Numbered from the stretch's first letter, positions 1 through 11,000 are shown. The stretch is DNA of 64,000 nt from Rebecca billardiae RCC1528 (GCA_965240325.2 OZ251225.1:372001-436000), one strand, 5' to 3'. The notes: generated from the sequence alone by a model not told the origin. A program made the numbers and translations.

Positions 1-1374
1 GTCCGGCCGCTCGCCCTGCTCGGTGCCGTCCGAGTCGTACGCGGTCTCAGACGCGCCGTCCAGCTCGTCCGGGTGCGGCGGCAGTTGGAACGCGGAGACG
101 AGGTCGCCGTGCACGCCGGCGGCGGGGGCGCGGCGCGGGGTGAGCGGCTCGGCGGACGCGAGCGTCGCGTGCGCCGGCGCCGCCGCGCCGCCGCCGCCGC
201 CGCCCCTCTCGCCGCCCGCGCCGGCCGGCGCGCGCCGCGTCGCCGGCCGGCACACGCGCGCGAGCGTGCGCATCAGCTTGCGCCTGGCGCGCGGCGGCAG
301 CCGCAGCTTCGAGTAGAGGGCGCGGTCGAGGATGACGGTGTTGTCGTCGAGGTGGACCTGCACGACGTCGGGCGGGATCTCGTTCGTCTCGCTCACCACG
401 TCCGGCGTCGCGCCCACCAGGAACGGCACCGGCGCCTGCAGGAAGCCAGAGAGGCGCGCGGGCAGCACGGGCACGTACACGTGCTCCCACGCGAGCGGGA
501 ACAGCAGCCCGACCAGGCTCTCGCACGCCATGGTGAGGACGTGCGTGTGCGCGGAGAGGAGGAGGAGCTTCTGCTCGGCCAGCAGCAGCGCCCACACGCT
601 CACCAGGTTGTGCGCGTCGAGGCACTTGGTCACCACCAGCCAGTCGGACGCGCTCGCGAGCGACCGCGGGAAGTCGAGGGGCGCGGGGCTGGGCGACTCG
701 ATGCGGAGGCCGCCGAGCGAGAGGGTGGTGGGCTCGCCCGGCGGCGCGATGCGCGCGTCGAGCGCGGGCTGCACGTGCGCCGGCTTCAGCGGCTTCATCC
801 CCTCCGTGATGTGCATCCGGTACAGGTAGCGGCAGCACTCGGTGAGCAGCTCGAACGCGGGCACGCGCGAGATGAGGCACACGCACTGCTGCGCGTACAC
901 CTCGTCCGCGTGCGCGCGCTCGGTGGGGTCGCCGATGAAGCGGCGGACGATCTCGGGGTCGAGCGCGTCCATCCACGTGATGCACACGCCGTACACGCGC
1001 GTGCGGTCGCCCGTCGTCAGCACGAACGAGTTGGTGACTGGGATCGGGTTCTGCTGGTGCTCGGCGAGCGTCGCGAGCTGGATGCCGTTCGGGAAGCAGA
1101 ACTCCGCGCAGTCGGCGGGGAACGGGGTGCTCGGGCGGTCCGCCGCGGGCGTGCGCGACGTGATCTGCGGCTCGAAGCGGTCGTCTGGCCGCGGGAACGT
1201 GCGGTGTGGCGACGGCGGCACGAGCGGAGCGCCGGCCGGCGGCGATGAGCGCGGCGGTGGCGGCGGCGGCTGCATGTGCGACCCCATCGCGCGCAGCGGG
1301 ATGAGCCGCGACCCGACACCAGCCTCGATGTAGTACTCCACGATGTTCCGACCGACCCACCATTCGTCTGGCAT
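1..1374 (-). CDS. DENN-domain protein, 3' end beyond window
   Basis: The minus frame starting with ATG at 1374 (MPDEWWVGRN) stays open to the left edge, giving at least 458 residues. Around residues 285-320 it carries the central DENN signature: a hydrophobic strand, then LAWEHVYVPVLPARL and LQAPVPFLVG. The stretch before it (LVSVWALLLAEQKLLLLSAH) is also typical of the DENN core. An N-terminal uDENN-like part with a proline-rich insert occupies residues 1-120, and a Gly/Ala/Pro-rich linker follows the core. DENN modules act as guanine nucleotide exchange factors for Rab GTPases in vesicle traffic; which Rab is not predictable. The longer overlapping minus frame starting at 1393 is an Arg/Ala/His-rich shadow. 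The gene is divergent from UFL1, 247 bp away. No intron was needed in the visible part. Confidence 0.85.
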   Translation of the reverse strand, partial: MPDEWWVGRNIVEYYIEAGVGSRLIPLRAMGSHMQPPPPPPRSSPPAGAPLVPPSPHRTFPRPDDRFEPQITSRTPAADRPSTPFPADCAEFCFPNGIQLATLAEHQQNPIPVTNSFVLTTGDRTRVYGVCITWMDALDPEIVRRFIGDPTERAHADEVYAQQCVCLISRVPAFELLTECCRYLYRMHITEGMKPLKPAHVQPALDARIAPPGEPTTLSLGGLRIESPSPAPLDFPRSLASASDWLVVTKCLDAHNLVSVWALLLAEQKLLLLSAHTHVLTMACESLVGLLFPLAWEHVYVPVLPARLSGFLQAPVPFLVGATPDVVSETNEIPPDVVQVHLDDNTVILDRALYSKLRLPPRARRKLMRTLARVCRPATRRAPAGAGGERGGGGGGAAAPAHATLASAEPLTPRRAPAAGVHGDLVSAFQLPPHPDELDGASETAYDSDGTEQGERPD

Positions 1375-1621
1375 CGTCGCACGCCGCCGCCACGCGTTTT
1401 TGCGGACGCGCCGCCGCGCCTTGGGTCGGCCTGCAAGATGGCAGCGGGCCAGCCCGGCGGCCACAGCAGTGTGAAGTCCTTGCCTGCCAAGTGCAAGTGC
1501 ACAGGCAAAGTCCGGCTGCTGGTCCGTCCGGCTGCCGTAGAAAACCAAATCGAGGCGAAATAAAATAATCGGAAATTCATCCGGCCGTCTTCATCTCATC
1601 GACACCCCACCCATCCGCGAC
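1375..1621. promoter_or_regulatory. Head-to-head intergenic region, DENN gene / UFL1
   Basis: These 247 bp separate the start codons of two divergent genes and should hold both promoters and 5' UTRs. The composition falls from GC-rich to AT-rich (around 1550-1575) just before UFL1. No recognisable TATA box or other motif can be assigned. Confidence 0.4.
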
Positions 1622-3028
1622 GTGGCCGCCAGCATGGAGGAGATCCTGCGCCTGCAGCGCGAGCTCGCGGAGGTGCAGCAGACATCGGCGCAGCTCAAGC
1701 TGTCGGAGCCGAACGTCGTGGAGATCGTCTCCAAGCTCATCCAGGCCGGCAAGCTCAAGCTCATCTTCACGCAGAACGGCAAGGAGTACCTCACGCACGA
1801 GCAGCTGCTGTCCGAGCTCGAGGACGAGGTGCTCGCACACGGCGGCCGCGCCAACCTGTCCGAGCTGCAGCCCACGCTCAACGTCGACCTCACGTACATC
1901 GAGCAGGCGGCGAGGCAGCTGCTCGAGAAGGACCCGAGCGCGCAGCTGCTGCAGGGCGAGATCCTCACCGAGTGGTACCTCGACGGCGTCGCCGAGCAGA
2001 TCAACTCGCTGCTGCAGCAGTCCGGCCGGCTGGCCGTGTCCGAGCTGGCGATGGACTTCCGCTTCAGCATGGACTTCATGTCCGCCCTGGTCGCAAAGCA
2101 CCTCGACCGCGGCACCATCGTCGCGCAGCTCGCGGCGGGCACGCTGTACACGCCCGCGTACGTGCTGCGGCACGCGGCGCAGATGCGCGGCGCGCTGACG
2201 GCGCTCGTGCAGCCCACGCCGCTCGCCGAGCTGCAGGAGACGCACAAGCTGAACGCCTCGCTGGTGCAGAGCACGCTGGCCGAGCTCGTCGACGGCGCCC
2301 ACGTCGCCGGCGCGCTCCAGGCCGCGGGCTTCGTCCCGTCCGTCTTCGAGTGCGTGCAGGCCGCGTCGGTCGATGCCTTCTTTGCGGCCAACGGCTGGGT
2401 CGAGTACCGGATGGTGAGCCGGCTGCAGATCCCCAACCCGCGGCGGTACCTGGCGCAGAGGCACCCGGGCGGCGTGGAGCTGGAGAGCTGCTACGTCTCC
2501 GCCGCGATGGTCGAGCGCATCGAGGGTCTCGTCGACGAGTGCGCCGCGGCGGGCACGATGGTGGAGGTCGGGGGCGTCGTGCCCGCCAGCTTCTCGGCAG
2601 AGGACGCGGCGGCCGTGCTCGCAAAGTGCCGCGGCGCGCTCGCCAAGGGCGAGGTGAAGCTGGTGGGGGACGGCGCGTGGCTGGTGAGCGCCGGCCTGCT
2701 GGACACGTGCGCCAAGTCGATCGTCGAGCGCGAGGAGGCGCGCAGCCGCGACGCCGCGGCGTCCGGCGGCGTGCTGCCCACCGCGGTCGTGAGCACGCTA
2801 GACGCGGACGAGGACGAGGCCGTGATCATCAGCACGTCGCTGCCGCACCCGCCCAAGCGGGGCGGCGGCGAGGAGGCGGGGGGCGCGCGCTCGAAGCGCG
2901 GCGGGAAGGGGAAGAAGGGCAAGCGGCGCGGCGACGACGACGACGACGATGACGACGACGACGCCGCCATCGAGGCCATGCTGCCGAGCACCGGCGGCAA
3001 GGCGGCGCGCAAGGGCGCGGCGAAGCGA

Positions 3029-3061
<33 letters not shown>

Positions 3062-4252
3062 TCCAAGGCGCGCGCCGCCGACGGCGCGGACGAGGGCGAC
3101 GAGGCAGCCGCGGCGGGCGGCGCGCGGGGGCGGCGCGAGGAGAAGGGCGCGGAGGAGACGACCGCCCTCGCCGCGCACCTGCACGCCGCCCTCGGCCTCG
3201 ACGAGGAGCAGGCTGAGGTGCTCGCCTCTGAGCTCGTGGGCAGGGTGTTCGAGGCACGCGCCCAGCTTGCGAGGCAGGCGCAGCTCGCGAGCGCGACTTC
3301 GTCCAAGAAGCGGCAGCAGGCGCTGCAGGAGGCGGTGCAGGCGGACGGCGGCACGCTCCAGCTCCTCGCGCGCGCGGTCAGCGCCCTCGGCGCCGACGCC
3401 ACCCTGCCGCTCGACGACGCCGACGTCGCCGCCCTGTGCAAGGCCGTGCTGGCCGGCAAGGGCGCCGCGCTCGCGGCTAACGTGACCGAGTCCGAGCTGC
3501 TGCACCAGCACATGGAGGTGCCCAGCGGCCTCGGCACGGACGGGGACGGGCGGAAGCGCGCGCTCGGGCGGCTGCGCGACGGAGCGGCCAAGGCCGCGCT
3601 CACGCGGCTGTGGACGAGCGCCTCGGCCAAGGCGCCCACCAGCGCGGCCGTCGACTCGTTTGTGAGCGCGCTGGGCGAGGCGTGTGAGGCGTGCTCGCTG
3701 CACTGGGCGCCGCTCGACAAGAAGAAGGAGAAGGTGCTGCTGCTGCGCGCGCGCACGCACGCGCGCGCAGAGCGTGTGCACAGCCGCGCCGCCGGCCGCT
3801 CACACCGCGCGCTCAGCCGCGCGCCCTCCCATTCCGCGCATGCACCGCCGCGCGGCAGGCGTTGCTGGCCGGGGTGCGCGCGGCCGCCCGGGCGAGCCTC
3901 GAGCAGGAGAGCGAGCCGCTGCGCGTGCTGCTGCTGGTGTGCGGCCCTGCGTGCGCGCGCGCGCGCGCCGCCTCGCTCGCCGTTTGGGCCGCTCACGCGC
4001 CTCGCCCGCGCGGCCGACCGCCCGCAGGCCCTGGAGACCCTGGCGTGCGAGCTGTGCAGCATGCTCGTGCCCGCGACGCGCGAGACGGCGGCGGCGCTCG
4101 TCAAGGCGCTCGGCGCCAAGCTGCCGGAGCCGGCGGCGCAGGCCTTGGCGGCGTACGCCGAGCTCGTGCTCGGGGGGCAGAGCGCGACGGAGGAGGCGGC
4201 GGCAGCCGTGAAGCGCATCGCGCTGACCAAGGAGGCGAGGAGTGCAGCCTGA
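1622..4252 (+). CDS. UFL1: UFL1, E3 UFM1-protein ligase 1
   Basis: The N-terminal ~330 residues follow animal and plant UFL1 closely: an EEILRLQREL helix, NVVEIVSKLI, the KEYLTHEQL segment, NVDLTYIEQ and repeated winged-helix-like units. A low-complexity linker of acidic, Lys/Arg-rich and poly-Gly tracts (residues ~400-510) precedes the C-terminal helical domain. UFL1 transfers the ubiquitin-like modifier UFM1 to substrates at the ER, with DDRGK1, in ER-phagy and ribosome quality control. Two introns are inferred: 3734-3858 (AAG^GTGCTG...GGCAG^GCG) and 3937-4027 (CTG^GTGTGC...CGCAG^GCC). Removing them replaces an Arg/Ala-rich read-through with a helical segment and gives ~804 residues, close to the usual ~790. 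The unspliced frame is also open, so the intron borders need cDNA support. Confidence 0.9.
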
Positions 4253-4779
4253 CGGCCAACCACCAGCCCGCTGCTGGCCGGCTGCTGTCGTCACAGTGAC
4301 TCTTCATGATTCTTGTCAAAGGGTCCGCCACGATTTCTCAGGAGTGCTCGCGGGCCACATGGGTCACACGGTACCGACCCCGACTCCCGATGAGTCAGCA
4401 TCAACATCGAGACGTATATACTAATAACTTATTGATATACGGGTAAGCTGCGCTCAGAGCGATATGACTACTGTGAGGAGCCTACGTTATACGTCTCAGG
4501 TGACGACGGCCGGCCGGCGCCCGGCCGGGGCCGCCGGGGGTGTCCTCCCGTCAGGCGAGCGCCGCCGGCGAGTCCTAAGTTAACTAATTAACTTGGCTGC
4601 TAAGCGGTCGTAGATCCAGCGCGCGACGAGTGGTGATTGGTGATGATGCTGATGGTGGTGTGACGCGCCCGCCCGCCTGCGCAGCCGTCTCTCGTGAGGC
4701 GCGTGAGTCGGTCGTGTGGGAGACGCCGGCGCAGCAGGTGACGGTGGCAGCAGCGCGTCGAGCGTGCCGCTGAGCAGAT
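4253..4779. other. Tail-to-tail intergenic spacer
   Basis: These 527 bp lie between the UFL1 stop and the stop of the convergent membrane-protein gene. They contain a GC-rich inverted stretch near 4508-4545 (GGCCGGCCGGCGCCCGGCC) inside AT-richer DNA. No coding sequence is supported. Both 3' UTRs and polyadenylation signals presumably lie here. Confidence 0.4.
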
Positions 4780-6972
4780 TCAGACGTTCAGGCCGCCGGA
4801 GCGGCCTCCGCGCCCGGCAAAGGGCGCGGAGTTCGAGGCCTCGGCCGGCTTTGACGTCGGCACGAACGGTACCTTGGTGTCTGGGCTCGAGCCCTTGCGC
4901 CCAGTCCTGCACGCGCGAGGGGCGCGGCGCGGCGCGGGTGCGGGGAGCGTCGTCAGGTGGAGGCGCTGCGCGCGCCACCGGGCGCGCCGGCCGCGCGCGC
5001 ACCGTGCGACGGCCACTGCCTTGTACACCGAGACGAGCAGGAGCACACTCGCACCCACCAAGTTGGTCTTGGCCCACCACGAGCCCACGCCGACGGAGAG
5101 CGGGCCGAGCAGCGAGGACGGGTCGAGCGCGAGCTTGAAGATGCCGTCTGAGCCGGAGATGAGGCCGAGTGCCGCCTGGAAGCAGAGGCCAGTCACGCGG
5201 CACTGCAGCCACAGCTCCGACATCCGCTTCCGGGCGGAGTACGCGGCGCACGCGAGCAGCACGAGCAGCTGTGCGACGGTGGTGTGCGACTGGATGGTGT
5301 AGAGGAAGCACAGGTGGGCGGACGAGTACAGGACCATCCACGCGAGCGGCAGGCCGACGAGCAGCGCGTGGCCCTCGCCCACGTCCACGCTCCACATGCG
5401 CGTCACGCGCCCGCCGCGCGGCTTGGCCGACGGCGCGGCCGGCAGCGGCAGCAGCGGCACGAGCACGATCAGCGCGACGCCGTTGTAGAGCGCGTGCGCG
5501 GCGTGCGAGCCGAAGAAGTCGCGGACCTGCTCGATGCCGTTCGCGCGGCCCATCGCGATCTGCTGCGTCGCCTCGATCAGCAGCAGCAGCGCGACCACGA
5601 CCCACACGCACCACAGCGGCGCCGCGCTGTGCACGAGCACGCGCCGCACGAGCGCGGGCGCGCTCGTGCTCACGTGCATCTGCGCGAGGCGCACCGCGGT
5701 GACGAGCGCCAGCGGCGCGATGCCGAGGACGCCCCGGATCCAGAGCGACGCGTCGCGCGCCTCGGGGGCGGCGGAGAAGTACCACCACGGAGACTGCACG
5801 CGCCGCGCGGCGGGCCAGGGAGGGCCGAGGTGAGCGGCGCGGCGCGCGCTCGAGCCGTCGGGCCGCGGGGCGCGCGCGCGCGCGCGGCAGGAGAGCACGC
5901 CGGCGCACACCGTGAGCACAGCGAGCGCGACCAGCACCGTCGCGGTGTGCGCCGAGTGCGCCACGCCCTCGAGCAGCTGCCACAAGATGTACACCCAGCC
6001 CGCCGCGAAGAGCAGCGCCGTGTGCCAGCCGGGCGCGCTCAGGCTGTCGTACGGCTGCACGTCAGCGTCTCCGACCAGCGCGGCCGCGGCCGCGGCCATC
6101 TCGGCAGCCGGCTTGTCGAAGATGCTCCGGATCCAGGCGCCGAGGCTGCCGAGGCCGCCGTGCTCCTCCGGCTCGCCCGGCCCCGGCGGCATGGCGAGCG
6201 CGATGATCACGCAGACGATGGCGCCGAGGAGGGCGAGGAAGCACAGCGCCGCGCCCACGCTGAGCGCGATGCGCATCGGGCCGGAGAGCGGCCTGCGCGA
6301 CTGGTCCACCACCAGCCGATCTTGCGAGTCGGAGCGGTCCATCTGCTTGGAGAGGAGCGAGAGCGAGTCCGCCGGCAGCGAGCCCGACGCCCTGCGCTGG
6401 ACCCGCCTCGAGCGGCCCTCGTCGTCCACGTCGGGCGGAGGCAGCACGACTGACTTCTTGCGCCCGGGAGGCGGGCCGGACGCGCCGTCGTGCGGGTAGG
6501 GTGCGGACATCGACGAGAAGCCCGGGCTCGTAGAGCGCGAGTTTGGCGCGCCTGGGCTCACTGGGCGCGCGCCAGGGCTCACCGGACGCGCGCCGGGGCT
6601 CACCGGACGCGCGCCCGCGCCTGCTGACGGGTAGCCGTTGCTTGGCGGCGCGCCGCCATCGGTCGTGGAGATGCCGGGCGGCCGCCTGGTCGCGCTGTTC
6701 GAGCGCGGGCGCGACTGGCCGTAGCCAGACGATCGCACGTTGGCGTACCGCGGGGGCGCATTCGCCGCCCCGTTCGGTGGGCTGCTGCCGCGCGCGTACG
6801 CTGTGCGTGCGGGCGGCTGGAACTGCGAGCGGCCGCGCGCCGCCGACGGCGAGGTGCTGCGCGCGGGCGATGACGCACGAGGGGCGGCATTGCGGGCGGG
6901 AGAACGACGTCGGGGCTCGCTCCCGTCGCGCAGCATGTCCGCCGGCACCGCCGGCCCGAGCGGGGTTGGCAT
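4780..6972 (-). CDS. Multi-pass membrane protein with disordered N-terminus (unrecognised family)
   Basis: The preferred start is MPTPLGPAVPADM at 6972; a longer frame begins at 7128 but its extra N-terminus looks non-coding. Residues 1-240 are Ser/Pro/Arg-rich and contain three tandem ARPVSPG repeats (nucleotides ~6540-6610). At least seven hydrophobic segments follow, including MRIALSVGAALCFLALLGA, WHTALLFAAGWVYILWQLL, LWCVWVVVALLLLIEAT and LYNGVALIVLVPLLPL. An intron is likely at 4907-5002 (CACG^GTGCGC...GTGCAG^GACTGG), where splicing removes an Arg-rich stretch. Another may precede QSPWWYF near 5796, with acceptor GTGCAG^TCTCCG. The alternating hydrophobic pattern shows it is real, but no family was recognised. 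Its start faces the CLC gene 239 bp away. Confidence 0.7.
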   Translation of the reverse strand: MPTPLGPAVPADMLRDGSEPRRRSPARNAAPRASSPARSTSPSAARGRSQFQPPARTAYARGSSPPNGAANAPPRYANVRSSGYGQSRPRSNSATRRPPGISTTDGGAPPSNGYPSAGAGARPVSPGARPVSPGARPVSPGAPNSRSTSPGFSSMSAPYPHDGASGPPPGRKKSVVLPPPDVDDEGRSRRVQRRASGSLPADSLSLLSKQMDRSDSQDRLVVDQSRRPLSGPMRIALSVGAALCFLALLGAIVCVIIALAMPPGPGEPEEHGGLGSLGAWIRSIFDKPAAEMAAAAAALVGDADVQPYDSLSAPGWHTALLFAAGWVYILWQLLEGVAHSAHTATVLVALAVLTVCAGVLSCRARARAPRPDGSSARRAAHLGPPWPAARRVQSPWWYFSAAPEARDASLWIRGVLGIAPLALVTAVRLAQMHVSTSAPALVRRVLVHSAAPLWCVWVVVALLLLIEATQQIAMGRANGIEQVRDFFGSHAAHALYNGVALIVLVPLLPLPAAPSAKPRGGRVTRMWSVDVGEGHALLVGLPLAWMVLYSSAHLCFLYTIQSHTTVAQLLVLLACAAYSARKRMSELWLQCRVTGLCFQAALGLISGSDGIFKLALDPSSLLGPLSVGVGSWWAKTNLVGASVLLLVSVYKAVAVARCARGRRARWRAQRLHLTTLPAPAPRRAPRACRTGRKGSSPDTKVPFVPTSKPAEASNSAPFAGRGGRSGGLNV

Positions 6973-7211
6973 CGCTCCTCGATGACAGCACGAGCGATTG
7001 ACTGTTTCGAGCCCCTCTCGTGCGATGCGTCCGTGCGGGTCGCGCGCTGCAGCTTCAAGCTGTTGAAAATCAGGCCAAATTTTGGGCGGCCGAACGAATG
7101 TCGGAGTCGGACGAATGTTGGGCTGCAAACGTCCGGGCCGGGCCGGGGCGTGCCGCGTGCGTGCGTCCCCGGACTTTCTAGCCGGGCAGTCATCATTTTT
7201 GACTCGCCGAG

Positions 7212-9669
7212 ATGGCGGCCGGCATGCTGCGGGACATGTACAACGAGCGCGAGCGGCGGCGATACCTGATGCGTCGGCTGCGGCGCAAGCTCGCCCTGTG
7301 GTGCTTCATCACGCTCATCGGCGTGTGCGCCGCGGGCGCATCGCTCGGCGCGGACCTCCTCATCTCGTGGCTCTACTCGCTCCGGCTGTCGCTGCCAGCG
7401 CATCTGAGCACGTCGCCGCTGCTCGGCCGAGCAGTGTGGACGGTGCTGCTGAGCATGCTCTCGCACGCGTGCGTGCGCGCGTGTCCCGAGGCCGCGGGCT
7501 CAGGCATCCCCGAGCTGAAGCTCATCCTCTCCGCCTCGCCCACGGACTCGATGCTCGCCTATCTCTCGCTGCGCACGGCCGTCGCCAAGTTTGTGGGCTT
7601 GGTGTTTGCGAAGAGCGCCGGGCTCTCGATCGGGCGCGAGGGGCCGTTCGTGCATATCTCGTGCTGCATCGCGATGCTCCTCGCGCCGCCGATGCTGAAA
7701 GCTGACACGAGCATGCTCTCGGCCGTCCTGCGCGCCGCCTCGGCCGCGGGCGTTTCGTTCTCGTTTGGCGCGCCGATCGGGGGCCTGCTCTTTGCAGCCG
7801 AGGTGAGCGTGACGTACTTCCGCGTCTCGCACCTGCCGCACGCGCTGCTGTGCGCGCTCTCGGGTCTGCTCGCCGTCTCCTGGGTCAACTACGGCTCGCT
7901 CGCGCCCTTCCACTCGCAGGACGTCAAGCCCGCGCGCATGATCTCGCCGCTCGAGACGGCGACCATCGTCGGGCTCGGGCTCGTGTGCGGCGCGCTCGCC
8001 GTGGGGTTCAACCTGGCGGTGCGCGAGCTGCTGCAGCTGCGCTCGGAGCTGCTCGTGACGTACCGCTCCGAGCTCGTCGCGGTGCTCAGCGTCGCCGTCC
8101 TCACCACGCTCGTCACGTGCAGCTACTCACCGCTGCACCTGCTCGAGCTGCCGCCCGCCCAGCTGGTGCCGAGGATCCTGGCCGGGCTGATGACGCCGGA
8201 GGAGGCGGCGGCGGCGGAGGCGGCGAGCGGGGGCGCGGGGAGCGTGCCGCCGCCGGTGACGGAGCCCCTGCTCACGGGGCACTGGCGCGCCCTCGGCTGG
8301 CTCACCGCGTGCCTGGCCAAGCTCGTGATCACCGCGCTCACCATCGTCCTGCCCATCCCGTGTGGCATGGTGCGGCGCACGCGACACGCGTGCCGCACGT
8401 CGCCCCACGCGCCCTCGCGCGGCCGCTGCGACGCGCGCGTGCCCGCCCAGCCGCCCGCGCCCGCGCCTGCCCTCGGCCGCTCCCCCCACGCACCACGCCC
8501 CGCAGTTCATCCCGACCTTTGTCGCAGGCGGGCTGGCCGGGCTGTGCTGGGGCGAGCTCGCGCAGCTCATGCCGCTGGCGACCGATCGGGATCCGGCGGC
8601 CTTTGCCCTGCTGGGCGCGGCGGCGCTCACGGGCAGCGTCACCGGGACGATCTCCACCGCGGTGATCGCGCTCGAGCTCACCGGCCTCGGCGCCTCGGAG
8701 GCGACGCCGCTCACGCTCTGCTGCGTCTTTGCCAACGCGCTGCGCGGCCTCTACTGCCCCTCCGTGTACGACATCATCGCCAGGCACCGCCACCTGGCGG
8801 GCCACGTGCTGCTCACGCGCCGCACGACGACGCAGGGCTGGCAGAACGCCGGCTCCGGCGTGCTCGTCCACGCGCGTGCCGAGGACATCGTGTCCACGCT
8901 GTCCAACGGCCTGCCCATCCCAGTGCTCCACGAGCTAACACCGCTGGGCGAGCTGGCCGCGGCCGCGAGCGCGTGCTGCGCGGGCGGCGTGGTGCGCGTG
9001 CCCGTGGTGAGGCAGCTGAGCGCCGCGAGCGCTGCAGCCGGGGGTGGTGCCGTTGCGCACGCCGAGGGCCACAATCCGCCGCCCTCGCCCGTGCCGCCGC
9101 CCGTGGAGACACGCGCGCGCGATCCGCACCGGCAGCGGCTGCTCGGCTCGATCGACGCGCACCGCCTGCGCGCCTACTGCACAGCCGTCGCGCGCGCCGG
9201 AGGGCTCGAGCCGTCCGCGCCCGGCGACGGCGAGCCGACGCCCGAGCAGCTGCTCGAGGGTGTCAACCTCTTCAGCGCGCACGACCGCCACGGCCGGCTG
9301 CTCGACACGACGCCCTTCGTGGTGCACCCGGACCTGGCCATGCGCCACGTGGTGAACATATTCCAGATGCTCGACGCGGCTCAGCTCTTTGTCGTCTCGG
9401 GAGAGCGGTACGTTGGCACAATCACCAAGGAGGGCATCTCGCTGCTGCTCGCGCAAAGCCTGGGGGAGACGGGCTCGATCTCGCGTGACCTGAGCCGAGC
9501 GAGAAACAACAGCATCATCGCCCACGCCGTAGACGACGATGGCGTGACTGGACCCCAGCATGTCGACGGGGGCAGCAGCGCCGCAGCACGGAGCCTGCTG
9601 GCGGTACCCCTCCTCACGGGCTCGGCTGAGCGGCGTGGTGAAGTGTCAGCGGTGCGGGACCGGGTCTGA
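7212..9669 (+). CDS. CLC-family chloride channel with C-terminal CBS region
   Basis: All three CLC selectivity-filter motifs are present: GSGIPE (residues 96-101), GREGP (141-145, with gating Glu143) and, rebuilt by splicing, GMFIPTFVAGG. The intron is 8370-8505 (CATG^GTGCGG...CGCAG^TTC); it falls exactly inside the third motif and joins to a 773-residue protein with phase 0. The proton-glutamate position (E. coli ClC Glu203) is Val198 in LLFAAEVSVTYF. This matches channel-type CLCs (LFSIEV...) rather than H+/Cl- exchangers. The C-terminal ~300 residues contain two divergent CBS-like units (MQNAGSGVLVHARAEDIVST and the segment ending QLFVVSGERYVGTITKEG). It is expected in plasma membrane or endomembranes and to conduct anions. 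A channel mode is inference from one residue. Confidence 0.93.
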
Positions 9670-9961
9670 TCTGATTGCCGCGGATGCTGCCTGGCATTGC
9701 TGTGCGCCTGATGCTGATGCTGATGATAATATAATATACGCGCAGCATAACGGCAGCATTGTGGCATTTGTGGCGACGCCGGCGCAGACCGCATTGTTAT
9801 TTGTTGGCGGTCGATAGCTACAGCACCGTCCAGCAGTAATCAAATATCGCGTCATAATGCGCAGTAGTATCGTACGCTAGTGGTGTGACAATCTTCGGAG
9901 TAGTCGCCGATCGCAGCCTCAGAGTAACTCGCGATGCAACTCTTTGGCGAGACTGAACGGC

Positions 9962-10717
9962 TCATGCCGACGCCGCCGCACCGATGGCGAAGCCGAGAGT
10001 GGGCTGCTGCCACGTCGACAAGTCGACGCCGTCGTCGTGTGGGGCGTATGAAGGGTCGGTGGAGATGACCTTGCGGTGGTAGCGATTGGGCACCAAGCCG
10101 AGCGTCTCTTCCTTCCAGTGCGGCACGTCCCAGTGGGGCAGCGCCTCGTACCCGAGAGACTTGTACAAGCCGAGGGCAGCCGAATTGCGGCCATCGACGT
10201 GGAGGTAGAGCTCGCCATCGCCCCACACTTCGCTCGCGATCACTTCGCACACCTGCATCAGCGCGCGGGCGATGCCGCGCTGCCGATGCTCCTGCTGCAC
10301 GGCCAGGTTGCAGATGTAAGGCACAAACGTCTCGCCCGCCGGGAAGGCCTTTGGCCGGAAATTCCCTGGCACGCGTCCGTTGCGAGGCTGGATGGAGAGC
10401 TCGGCCACGGCGACGAGGTCGGTGGGCTGGTGCTCAACAGGCGTCACGCCAATCACCAGTGAGCCCCGGTCGTCGCGTTGGATCCCGCCGTACTTCAGCC
10501 TTGGCCCCATGCGCGCGCGCAAGGCGTTGTTGATCAGCTCGACTCGGTGCGGCCCTTCTCTTGCGCCGTCGAAGAAGCACGAGCTGATGACTGTAGATGC
10601 TGCCAGCGCCTCGTTCGCCCCCACCTGCCCCACGTGATACCCGCGCACGCCTAGCGGCACGCCGATGTCGGCCAGCGCCGGCGAGGCGAGCGCAAGGACC
10701 AGCGCCCCAAGCGGCAT
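9962..10717 (-). CDS. GNAT-family N-acetyltransferase, plastid-type
   Basis: The C-terminal half is a GNAT fold: an AVAELSI strand, then YICNLAVQQEHRQRGIARAL with the acetyl-CoA pyrophosphate-loop pattern Q-x-x-R-G-x-A, then LYLHVDGRNSAALGLYKSLGY. This pattern resembles plant chloroplast GNATs that acetylate protein N-termini and lysines. Starting at ATG 10717 gives 251 residues opening with MPLGALVLALASPALADIG, a short signal peptide with an AxA-type cleavage site. That suits import into a secondary plastid or secretion. The frame is also open upstream to an ATG at 10954 (330 residues), so the start is not settled. Transfer of acetyl from acetyl-CoA is the family reaction; the substrate is unknown. 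Confidence 0.8.
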   Translation of the reverse strand: MPLGALVLALASPALADIGVPLGVRGYHVGQVGANEALAASTVISSCFFDGAREGPHRVELINNALRARMGPRLKYGGIQRDDRGSLVIGVTPVEHQPTDLVAVAELSIQPRNGRVPGNFRPKAFPAGETFVPYICNLAVQQEHRQRGIARALMQVCEVIASEVWGDGELYLHVDGRNSAALGLYKSLGYEALPHWDVPHWKEETLGLVPNRYHRKVISTDPSYAPHDDGVDLSTWQQPTLGFAIGAAASA

Positions 10718-11000
10718 CCCCGCGATACGCCGGTCCGCTTGCAGCCTGATGTGTCCAGAATCAGCCACCGATCCGCCCGGGAGCAGTCCGGGTGCCAGGG
10801 GCCCCGGATGGGCGGATGCACACACTTTCCGCACTTGCTTGCCCCTGCACTGGAGCCTGTCTGGTACGCTCCTCCGGACTGCGCCGCCATCGTTACTCGG
10901 CGGGCACAGCACTCGCGTGAAGCGAGTGCCATGGCGGAGAGTACCAGCCAGCACTGGAGCACACGCACCGGAAGCAGAAGATGAGAAGACTGTGTACTGC

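Noticed and set aside
47-1393. Minus 448-residue frame at the left end
   Set aside because: It is an Arg/Ala/His shadow; the frame one base away carries the DENN core motif.
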